NCBI GenBank assembly: GCA_023700825.1
Contig: JAMPYE010000169.1
Location: forward strand, 1-8,746
Length of the DNA: 8,746 bases
Direction of reading: 5' to 3'
Origin: Thermoanaerobaculia bacterium
Lineage (GTDB): Bacteria > Acidobacteriota > Thermoanaerobaculia > Gp7-AA8
Part shown: one piece after another, positions 1 to 4,268 of the stretch
Layout: each line of letters begins with the position of its first letter
How positions within the stretch are numbered: position 1 is the first letter of the stretch
Made by a program: the position numbers and the translations under genes
Notes under the pieces: model-generated
The model's database searches: none
What the model was told of the DNA's origin: nothing
What the model saw: only the letters and a program-made list of their open reading frames with translations

Positions 1-82
1 CGAAAGGGGGGACTCGAACCCCCACGGCGATTAAGCCACTGGATCCTAAGTCCAGCGCGTCTGCCAATTCCGCCACTTTCGC
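1..82 (-). tRNA. tRNA-Leu (anticodon TAG), 3' end cut by window edge
   Basis: Read on the minus strand this is a class II tRNA. The acceptor strand GCGAAAG (82 to 76) pairs with CTTTCG at 6 to 1. The last pair, the discriminator base and CCA fall outside the window. The anticodon stem CTGGA/TCCAG encloses the loop CTTAGGA, giving anticodon TAG, which reads leucine CUA codons. A long variable arm with a GGC/GCC stem follows, as expected for tRNA-Leu, and then a T arm with GGGGG-TTCGAGT-CCCCC. It lies downstream of tRNA-Lys on the same strand, 71 bases away, and is probably co-transcribed with it. Confidence 0.96.
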
Positions 83-88
83 AAACAT

Positions 89-136
89 CGAGGACCGGGA
101 ACCGGGCCATTCGGTCGCCCGTCTTCCCGGTCCTCG
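89..136. repeat. Stem-loop between the two tRNA genes
   Basis: Positions 89-101 (CGAGGACCGGGAA) are perfectly complementary to 124-136, a 13-bp stem. A second inner stem of 5 bp (103-107 with 117-121) leaves a loop of about 9 bases. On the minus strand the hairpin is followed by ATGTTTGC rather than a T run, so a classical intrinsic terminator is unlikely. It may be a processing structure in the Lys-Leu precursor or simply an inserted palindrome. Its arms are made of near-heptamer steps (for example ACCGGGA then ACCGGGC), a trait also seen in the hairpins near 2713-2850 and 4179-4251. Confidence 0.8.
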
Positions 137-153
137 GAACTGCGAATCGGATT

Positions 154-229
154 TGGTGCCTCCACTAGGACTCGAACCTAGAACCAACGGATTAAGAGTC
201 CGCTGCTCTACCAATTGAGCTATGGAGGC
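154..229 (-). tRNA. tRNA-Lys (anticodon CTT), CCA encoded
   Basis: The minus strand reads a complete class I tRNA. The acceptor strand GCCTCCA (229 to 223) pairs with TGGAGGC, followed by discriminator A and an encoded CCA (156 to 154). The D arm is GCTC/GAGC. The anticodon stem GCGGA/TCCGT encloses the loop CTCTTAA, giving anticodon CTT for lysine AAG codons. The T arm is CTAGG-TTCGAGT-CCTAG. It is the first gene after the promoter at 281-309 and precedes tRNA-Leu. Confidence 0.97.
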
Positions 230-280
230 AGGGAGCCTACGAAACTACCCATCGCAGCGTCGTATTTCCCGCGGACGCGG

Positions 281-309
281 ATTGTAGGAGAGTGGCCGCC
301 GAGCGTCAA
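281..309 (-). promoter_or_regulatory. Sigma-70-like promoter for the tRNA-Lys/tRNA-Leu unit
   Basis: On the minus strand TTGACG (309 to 304) is a -35 box and TACAAT (286 to 281) a -10 box, with exactly 17 bases between them. A pyrimidine-rich tract lies upstream of the -35. Initiation would be near 274, about 45 bases before the mature 5' end of tRNA-Lys, so the primary transcript would need 5' processing. The match and spacing are good, but no experimental support is available. Confidence 0.7.
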
Positions 310-338
310 TGAAGAAAAGAGGCGACGCCTCGCGGGCG

Positions 339-387
339 TGAGGCGCGCTCACGCGCGCCTCATCAGAAGGCGCCGCTGCCGCGGCGC
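339..387 (+). repeat. Two-hairpin repeat, unit 1 (forward)
   Basis: Hairpin A spans 339-362, a 9-bp stem around loop CTCACG. The linker is TCAGAAG. Hairpin B spans 370-387, with GCGCCGC and GCGGCGC around the loop TGCC. The order and loops match the other forward units although the stem bases differ. Confidence 0.75.
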
Positions 388-407
388 TGAAGATCGTTCG
401 ATCATGC

Positions 408-497
408 CCCCACCCTTACGGGTGGGGCTATTCAGAAACGGCCGCTGCCGCGGCCGGAGGCGAGTCAGAAACGGCCGCTGCCGCGGCCGGAGGCGAG
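408..497 (+). repeat. Two-hairpin repeat, unit 2 (forward), with a duplicated second half
   Basis: Hairpin A at 408-427 is CCCCACCC-TTAC-GGGTGGGG, a perfect 8-bp stem. The linker CTATTCAGAAA leads to hairpin B at 439-456, CGGCCGC-TGCC-GCGGCCG. The 33 bases 432-464, which hold the linker end, hairpin B and its GAGGCGAG tail, are repeated exactly at 465-497, giving a second hairpin B at 472-489. Confidence 0.85.
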
Positions 498-523
498 ATC
501 GAGAGATCGTCTGGCGCCCACCT

Positions 524-574
524 GACGCCGCGGTAGCGGCGTCATTCTGGATAGCCCAGCGCGTCAGCGCTGGG
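524..574 (-). repeat. Two-hairpin repeat, unit 3 (reverse orientation)
   Basis: On the plus strand GACGCCGC-GGTA-GCGGCGTC (524-543) is followed by ATTCTGGATAG and then CCCAGCGC-GTCA-GCGCTGGG (555-574). Both stems are perfect 8-bp helices. Read on the minus strand this is hairpin A with loop TGAC, linker CTATCCAGAAT, and hairpin B with loop TACC, so it is the forward unit inverted. Confidence 0.82.
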
Positions 575-596
575 GAGCGTCGTCAAACAATGATCC

Positions 597-644
597 GCGC
601 CGCGGTAGCGGCGCTATTCTGGATCGTCCGGCGCGTAAGCGCCG
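597..644 (-). repeat. Two-hairpin repeat, unit 4 (reverse orientation)
   Basis: GCGCCGC-GGTA-GCGGCGC (597-614), then TATTCTGGATCGTC, then CGGCGC-GTAA-GCGCCG (629-644). On the minus strand the loops are TTAC (hairpin A) and TACC (hairpin B), joined by a linker containing GATCCAGAATA. It lies about 70 bases upstream of the transposase start. Confidence 0.8.
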
Positions 645-716
645 CCTCCCCGTTGCACGCCGAGCAGTTCCCGAGGTACCTTCGGGCAGGGACTTACGCC
701 AGGTCGACCAGCGACC

Positions 717-1169
717 ATGGCTCACAGCTACAACGCGCATTTCATTCATCTCGTCTTCAGCACGAAAGCTCGCAAGGCGTCGCTCACGCCCCAGGTTCGC
801 GGCGAGCTCTTTCCTGTTCTCATCGGAATCGCTCGAAATGTCGGCACGACGCCGGTCCGCGTAGGCGGATGGGTCGATCACGTGCATCTGCTCCTGGCGC
901 TATCCGCGAACTCGCAGGTCGCGTCGATCGTGCGAGATCTCAAGTCGAATTCGAGCAGATGGATCCACGAACGCTGGCCTGCGAGGAAAGGCTTTGCCTG
1001 GCAGGATGGATACGCGGCTTTCAGCGTTTCGCCGGGGAAGCTGGAATCAGTGAAGCGGTACATCGAGACCCGGGAGGAGCATCACCGGCGCCTTTCGTTC
1101 AGGGACGAGTACCTTTCCTTCCTGGACGCGGCAGGGATCGTATACGACGAACGATTCGTACTGGGATGA
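717..1169 (+). CDS. IS200/IS605-type Y1 (HUH) transposase, RAYT-like
   Basis: A 150-residue protein of the Y1_Tnp family, which cuts and rejoins single-stranded DNA at hairpin-bearing ends through a 5'-phosphotyrosine intermediate. The metal-binding HUH motif is in DHVHLLL (H55 and H57). The nucleophile is most likely Y115 in the segment VKRYIETREEHH, and the FAWQDGYAAFSVS block (93-105) before it is typical of the family. Length is normal for TnpA and the reading frame is intact. The start at 717 (ATG) fits the family N-terminus, where MAHSYNAHFIHLVFSTK leads into the first strand; no strong ribosome binding site is visible. There is no TnpB or guide-RNA gene next to it. Six two-hairpin repeats flank it, so a REP-mobilising RAYT-like role is inferred rather than a self-contained insertion sequence. 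Confidence 0.92.
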   Translation: MAHSYNAHFIHLVFSTKARKASLTPQVRGELFPVLIGIARNVGTTPVRVGGWVDHVHLLLALSANSQVASIVRDLKSNSSRWIHERWPARKGFAWQDGYAAFSVSPGKLESVKRYIETREEHHRRLSFRDEYLSFLDAAGIVYDERFVLG

Positions 1170-1179
1170 GCGGAGGGAA

Positions 1180-1229
1180 GCCCCACGCTCACGCGTGGGG
1201 CAATTCAAATGGCGCCCCTGTCGCGGCGC
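1180..1229 (+). repeat. Two-hairpin repeat, unit 5 (forward, decayed second hairpin)
   Basis: Hairpin A is a 9-bp stem at 1180-1201 with core CCCCACGC-TCAC-GCGTGGGG (1181-1200). The linker is AATTCAAATG. Hairpin B (1212-1229) has loop TGTC and one C-C mismatch in its stem, so it looks degenerate beside units 2 and 6. It starts 10 bases after the transposase stop codon. Confidence 0.75.
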
Positions 1230-1253
1230 GCGTGGTTTGTGTGATTACGATTC

Positions 1254-1302
1254 CCCCGCCCTCACGGGTGGGGCTATCCAGATGCGGCCGCTTCCGCGGC
1301 CG
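1254..1302 (+). repeat. Two-hairpin repeat, unit 6 (forward)
   Basis: Hairpin A is CCCCGCCC-TCAC-GGGTGGGG (1254-1273, one G-T pair). The linker is CTATCCAGATG. Hairpin B is CGGCCGC-TTCC-GCGGCCG (1285-1302). The stem of hairpin B equals that of unit 2; only one loop base differs. Confidence 0.82.
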
Positions 1303-1317
1303 AAGGCGCTATCGAGA

Positions 1318-1345
1318 TCATCTCGCACGAACACACGCGAGATGA
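1318..1345 (-). terminator. Stem-loop downstream of the crp-like/pgsA-like unit
   Basis: TCATCTCGC (1318-1326) pairs with GCGAGATGA (1337-1345), a perfect 9-bp stem with a 10-base loop. It begins 18 bases after the phosphatidyltransferase stop codon on the minus strand. No T run follows it, so it may stabilise a 3' end or work with Rho rather than terminate alone. Confidence 0.45.
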
Positions 1346-1363
1346 CGAACGACAGTGGCTCCC

Positions 1364-1990
1364 TCACGCCGCCGCGAGGTGGTCGTCGAGCATGAGGCGG
1401 GCGCGGCGCATGTAGCCGAGGCCGGAGAAGAGCGTCATGCCGAGGGCGAGGAGCGAGAAGGGCGGGAGAAGCGCGAGGCCCACGGGCGCGAGCGCGCCGT
1501 TGGCTGCCATCACCGCCGCGAGCGTGACGATCTGGATCACGGTCGAGGTCTTTCCCGCGAACGAGGGAGGGAAGCGGCGCACGCGGATGCGCGTGTAGAG
1601 GAGATAGGCGAAGACGGTGATCATCAGGTCGCGCATGAAGATCGTCACCGTCAGCCAGAGCGGCAGGCGATGCCCGATCGAGCCGTCGACCGTGTAGATG
1701 ATGTAGGCCGAGAACATCATGATCTTGTCGGCCGCGGGGTCGAGGACGGCGCCGATCGACGACTTCTGGTTGAAGCGCCGCGCGATCCAGCCGTCGAAGA
1801 TGTCGCTGATCCCGGCGGTGACGAACAGGGTGAAGGCGAGCGTGTGGCGTCCCGTGAGCGCCGCGGCGACGAAGAACGGGATGAGCCCGAGCCTGCCGAC
1901 CGAGATCATGTTGGGAATCGTCAGCACGCGACGACGCCGCGGAGGCACCGGCGCTTCGGGCGTGGTGACCGCCTCGACGCTCTCCGTCAC
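1364..1990 (-). CDS. pgsA: CDP-alcohol phosphatidyltransferase (PgsA-like)
   Basis: A 208-residue integral membrane enzyme of the CDP-alcohol phosphatidyltransferase family, which transfers a phosphatidyl group from CDP-diacylglycerol to an alcohol. The signature D-x2-D-G-x2-A-R-x8-G-x3-D-x3-D is complete: D63, D66, G67, A70, R71, G80, D84, D88. The segment LTIPNMISVGRLGLIPFF (23-40) is the usual amphipathic entry and first helix, and several more hydrophobic helices follow. The start is GTG at 1990-1988, whose GTGA overlaps the stop codon of the upstream regulator; GAGG lies 4 bases before it. This indicates translational coupling. The likely reaction is phosphatidylglycerophosphate synthesis. 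A cardiolipin synthase of the eukaryotic CDP-alcohol type is a real alternative, since motif and length do not separate them. Confidence 0.85.
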   Translation of the reverse strand: MTESVEAVTTPEAPVPPRRRRVLTIPNMISVGRLGLIPFFVAAALTGRHTLAFTLFVTAGISDIFDGWIARRFNQKSSIGAVLDPAADKIMMFSAYIIYTVDGSIGHRLPLWLTVTIFMRDLMITVFAYLLYTRIRVRRFPPSFAGKTSTVIQIVTLAAVMAANGALAPVGLALLPPFSLLALGMTLFSGLGYMRRARLMLDDHLAAA

Positions 1991-2667
1991 GACGCCTCGC
2001 GGAACTTGCGGAGCGCTTCGCGCCGCATGTAGATCGTCTTGCCCTCGGAGAGGAGCAGGCCCTGTTCCATGAGCTCGTGAATGAGGCGCGAGACCGTCTC
2101 GCGCGAGGTGCCGATCGTGTTCGCGATCGCCTGATGGGTCGGTCGCGTCACGGCGACGTAGCCGTCCGGGGCTTCCCTCCCCTGGCTGGCGGCCAGCTCG
2201 AGAAGGTAGCGTGCGAGCCGGCCGTAGACGTCCATCGTCGCCAGCGATTCGATGCGCGACGACGCGTCGCGAAGACGCTTGGACATCTCGGCGAGCAGCC
2301 TGCGCGTGATGCCGAAGTTCTCCCGCAGAAGCTCGAGGAAGTCGCTCTGCCAGATCGTGAGCACCTCGAGCTTCTCGGTCGCGATCACGCTCGCCGAGCG
2401 CGGCTCGTCGTCGAGCAGCGACATCTCGCCGAAGAACTCGCCGGGGCCGAGGGTCGAGAGGATGATCTCCTTTCCCTCGGGCGAGGTCATCGAGATCTTC
2501 ACCCGCCCCTGCTTGATGAGGCAGAAGACGTCGCCACGCTCGTCCTCGCGGATCACCACCTCGTCGCGCGCGAAGCGGCGCGGCTTCGCCACCGCGGCGA
2601 CCGACGCGAGCTCCGCGTCGTCGAGCTCGGCGAAAAGCGAGAAGCGGCGGAACAGCTCGTAGGCCAT
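1987..2667 (-). CDS. CRP/FNR family transcriptional regulator
   Basis: A 226-residue cytoplasmic regulator with an N-terminal cyclic-nucleotide-binding barrel (about 10-115), a dimerisation helix (about 118-145) and a winged helix-turn-helix. The phosphate-binding cassette FFGEMSLLDDEPRSASV (78-94) keeps Gly-Glu (80-81) and Arg-Ser (90-91), the residues that hold cAMP in CRP, so a cyclic nucleotide ligand is plausible. The recognition helix SRETVSR (188-194) has the Arg, Glu and Arg that CRP uses to read TGTGA half-sites. There is only one Cys, which argues against an FNR iron-sulfur cluster. I chose ATG 2667 (MAYELF) because the upstream in-frame extension reads through the intergenic repeat; ATG 2676 is the alternative. 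Neither has a Shine-Dalgarno. It is the first gene of a coupled pair with the phosphatidyltransferase. Confidence 0.92.
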   Translation of the reverse strand: MAYELFRRFSLFAELDDAELASVAAVAKPRRFARDEVVIREDERGDVFCLIKQGRVKISMTSPEGKEIILSTLGPGEFFGEMSLLDDEPRSASVIATEKLEVLTIWQSDFLELLRENFGITRRLLAEMSKRLRDASSRIESLATMDVYGRLARYLLELAASQGREAPDGYVAVTRPTHQAIANTIGTSRETVSRLIHELMEQGLLLSEGKTIYMRREALRKFREAS

Positions 2668-2674
2668 TGGCGGC

Positions 2675-2705
2675 ATTCTAGCGGGGATTGGGGCCGGGGG
2701 GGCAA
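2675..2705 (-). promoter_or_regulatory. Candidate promoter of the CRP-like gene, possibly giving a leaderless mRNA
   Basis: TAGAAT (2680 to 2675, minus strand) resembles a -10 box, with TTGCCC (2705 to 2700) 19 bases upstream as a weak -35. Initiation 7 bases after the -10 would fall at about 2668, next to the ATG at 2667, which would explain the lack of a ribosome binding site. The -10 overlaps the alternative ATG at 2676. Confidence 0.3.
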
Positions 2706-2712
2706 GGCGGCC

Positions 2713-2850
2713 CGAATTGAGAATGGCGAATCGAGAGTTGAGAGATGGCGGCGCCACCGGTGCCTTCGGGTGAGAAATGGGCGGTGTTCGACAGCACGAA
2801 CCGCCAGGCAGGCGGCATCTCTTCATTCTCAATTCGCCATTCTCAATTCG
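2713..2850. repeat. Long inverted repeat with heptad-built arms
   Basis: The 19 bases at 2713-2731 are perfectly complementary to 2832-2850, with a 100-base spacer. The right arm belongs to two exact tandem copies of the 14-mer CATTCTCAATTCGC (2824-2851), itself two heptamers. The left arm runs as heptamers GAATTGA, GAATGGC, GAATCGA, GAGTTGA, GAGATGG from 2714 to 2748, the last ones decayed. Within the spacer 2782-2803 can form a smaller GGCGG/CCGCC stem. The element fills most of the 254-base gap between the divergent CRP-like and MinD-like genes. No convincing CRP site was seen in it. Confidence 0.85.
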
Positions 2851-2875
2851 CGTCGCGCCCCGCGCCGCTCTAACA

Positions 2876-2881
2876 TACAAT
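2876..2881 (+). promoter_or_regulatory. Possible -10 box for the MinD-like gene
   Basis: TACAAT lies 40 bases before the start codon in a locally AT-rich patch (2871-2882). No acceptable -35 hexamer is present at 16-18 bases, so this is only a weak candidate. Confidence 0.25.
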
Positions 2882-2921
2882 TCGGCTCGCTCGCGCCGGG
2901 CACGCGCGGCGAAAAACCTCC

Positions 2922-4172
2922 ATGAAGCGCATCATCCCCGTCTCTTCAGGCAAAGGGGGCGTCGGCAAGACGACGTTCGCGACGAACTTCGCCCTCTCGC
3001 TGGCGCGGCACGGCAAGACCGTGCTCGTCGACCTCGACACCGGCACGTCGGCGATCCGCCACGCGATCGACACGCCCGTCACGCGCGACCTCTACCACTT
3101 CTTCCGCAAGGGCGAGCCGCTCGCCAACTGCGTGACGCAGATCGACTCGAAGCTCGATCCCGACGGGACGTACAAGAACTTCGGCTTCATCGCCGGCCCG
3201 CTGCACCTGATCGACGAGATCACGAACTTCGGCCCGCAGCACAAGTCGCACCTGATCGACGCGATCAACTCGCTCGACGCGAACTTCATCATCCTCGACA
3301 TGCGCGCGGGGCTCGACTCGACGGTGATCGACTTCCTGCCGGTCTCGAACTCCGGGATCCTCGTCTTCACCCCGCACCTGCCGAGCGCGACGCTCGCGGC
3401 GTCGGACATCGTGAAGGCGATCCTGTTCCGGAAGCTGCGGCTGATCTTCGGCAAGAACTCCCCCTTCTACGACACGGTCGACGGACGGCTCGACTTCTTC
3501 CGCCTCACGAACGAGCTGATCGACCGCGTCGAGGACGTCTACGACGGGTCGATGAGGAATCTCGACGAGTTCGCCGAGGACCTGAAGGCGTCGCTGGGCG
3601 ACCACCAGATCACCCGGACGGTGCAGTCGACGCTCGACACGTTCCGCGTCCACTTCGTGCTCAACCTCTTCCACGGCGTCGACGAGTCGTACCAGACGGC
3701 GATCCGCCCGTTCATCGAGAACCTCACCGGGAACGTCTCGAGCCGCTGCGGCATCACGAACCTCGGCTGGGTGACGAAGAGCGACGCGATCCACAAGGCG
3801 AACTGCCGCAGCGTTCCCGCGCTGCTGGCGACCGAGTCCGACCGGAAGAAGGCGAAGGACCGCGTCGCCCAGGAGCTCGAGGACCTGCGGATCACGGCGA
3901 TCGGCCTCGAGCCGCCGAAGAAGAAGTCGCACACGCCGAAGCACGGCGAGCGGGCGTCCGACCCGGGCGACCACCTCACCGCGCAGCTCGACACCCTCTC
4001 GGCGATGTTCGAGCAGCGCCGCGCCGACGACTACCGCGCGAACTTCGAGTACATCACCCAGCGCGCCCTCTTCACGATGAAGACGCGCCGCTCGAACGAG
4101 TTCGGCGACACGCGCATCCACAGGCCGCACGAGATGCTCGACGTGATATTCGCGAAGTCGGCGCATCCGTAA
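2922..4172 (+). CDS. MinD/ParA-like P-loop ATPase with non-standard insert and C-terminus
   Basis: A 416-residue protein of the deviant Walker A group (MinD, ParA, FlhG, Mrp), ATP-driven dimerising switches that position cell structures or partners. The Walker A motif GKGGVGKTT (10-18) has the signature lysine K11 and the phosphate lysine K16. The A' motif is VDLDTGTS (36-43). The Walker B/switch II segment IILDMRAG (123-130) has the D-x-x-A-G pattern of MinD and FlhG. The nucleotide-base region is probably FVLNLF near 245-250. Between about 175 and 240 there is an acidic, helix-rich insert, and after about 300 a charged tail (KKK at 333-335) without a clear MinD-type membrane helix. The protein is longer than typical MinD (about 260-270 residues). 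The ATG at 2922 starts directly at the first strand, with no Shine-Dalgarno. No MinE, ParB or flagellar gene is nearby, so its cargo is unknown. Confidence 0.85.
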   Translation: MKRIIPVSSGKGGVGKTTFATNFALSLARHGKTVLVDLDTGTSAIRHAIDTPVTRDLYHFFRKGEPLANCVTQIDSKLDPDGTYKNFGFIAGPLHLIDEITNFGPQHKSHLIDAINSLDANFIILDMRAGLDSTVIDFLPVSNSGILVFTPHLPSATLAASDIVKAILFRKLRLIFGKNSPFYDTVDGRLDFFRLTNELIDRVEDVYDGSMRNLDEFAEDLKASLGDHQITRTVQSTLDTFRVHFVLNLFHGVDESYQTAIRPFIENLTGNVSSRCGITNLGWVTKSDAIHKANCRSVPALLATESDRKKAKDRVAQELEDLRITAIGLEPPKKKSHTPKHGERASDPGDHLTAQLDTLSAMFEQRRADDYRANFEYITQRALFTMKTRRSNEFGDTRIHRPHEMLDVIFAKSAHP

Positions 4173-4178
4173 GATTGA

Positions 4179-4251
4179 GGCGACAGGCGAGAGGCGATGA
4201 GTAATCAAGAGATTCTGCCTGCTTATCGCCTTTCGCCTCTCGCCTTTCGCC
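4179..4251. repeat. Heptad-built hairpin between MinD-like and nitrilase genes
   Basis: GGCGACAGGCGAGAGGCGA (4179-4197) pairs with 4233-4251 in 18 of 19 positions. The left arm consists of heptamers GGCGACA, GGCGAGA, GGCGATG; the right arm of TATCGCC, TTTCGCC, TCTCGCC, TTTCGCC (4224-4251). It begins 7 bases after the MinD-like stop codon, so it could act as a transcript end or attenuating stem before the nitrilase, but no T run follows. Confidence 0.85.
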
Positions 4252-4255
4252 CTTA

Positions 4256-4261
4256 GAGGAG
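4256..4261 (+). promoter_or_regulatory. Strong ribosome binding site of the nitrilase gene
   Basis: GAGGAG, 7 bases before ATG 4269. It fixes the start codon and contrasts with the neighbouring MinD-like and CRP-like genes, which show no Shine-Dalgarno. Confidence 0.8.
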
Positions 4262-4268
4262 ACAGCAC

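Larger units (their letters stand above)
319..1302. mobile_element. RAYT/IS200-like island: Y1 transposase gene with flanking two-hairpin repeats
   Basis: A single TnpA-type gene (717-1169) sits inside a cluster of at least twelve short hairpins, with no TnpB, other passenger gene or target duplication seen. The hairpins come in pairs. The first has a loop such as TTAC or TCAC. It is followed by a linker close to CTATTCAGAA and then a GC-rich hairpin with a TGCC, TTCC or TACC loop. Units near 339, 408, 1180 and 1254 run forward; those near 524 and 597 run in reverse. This arrangement is typical of REP sequences around a RAYT. The outer limits are my judgement from the first and last recognisable hairpins (a small GAGGCG-A-CGCCTC palindrome at 319-331 opens it). 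Confidence 0.7.

Noticed and set aside
89..136. Intrinsic terminator after tRNA-Lys
   Set aside because: The stem is strong but no T run follows on the transcribed strand, and tRNA-Leu lies directly downstream without a promoter of its own that I can see.
432..497. CRISPR-like direct repeats
   Set aside because: Only two abutting copies without spacers, each internally palindromic; this is a tandem duplication of a hairpin unit.
215..1345. A 376-residue plus-strand open frame covering the repeat island
   Set aside because: It runs through the tRNA edge, the hairpin repeats and the transposase gene in another frame. Its product is Arg-rich and repetitive, as expected from translated palindromes.
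2783..2797. A 15-base match to 7581-7595 inside the KS-alpha gene
   Set aside because: The shared word encodes VLSNT in the synthase, but no flanking similarity extends it. Chance similarity in GC-rich DNA is the simpler explanation.
2784..2797. GTG-N8-CAC as a CRP operator between the divergent genes
   Set aside because: It lacks the TGTGA/TCACA half-sites and lies within a local stem that explains its symmetry.
2668..2880. A 71-residue N-terminal extension of the CRP-like protein
   Set aside because: The extension encodes the heptad inverted repeat, not a protein domain; the family N-terminus starts at the ATG at 2667 (or 2676).
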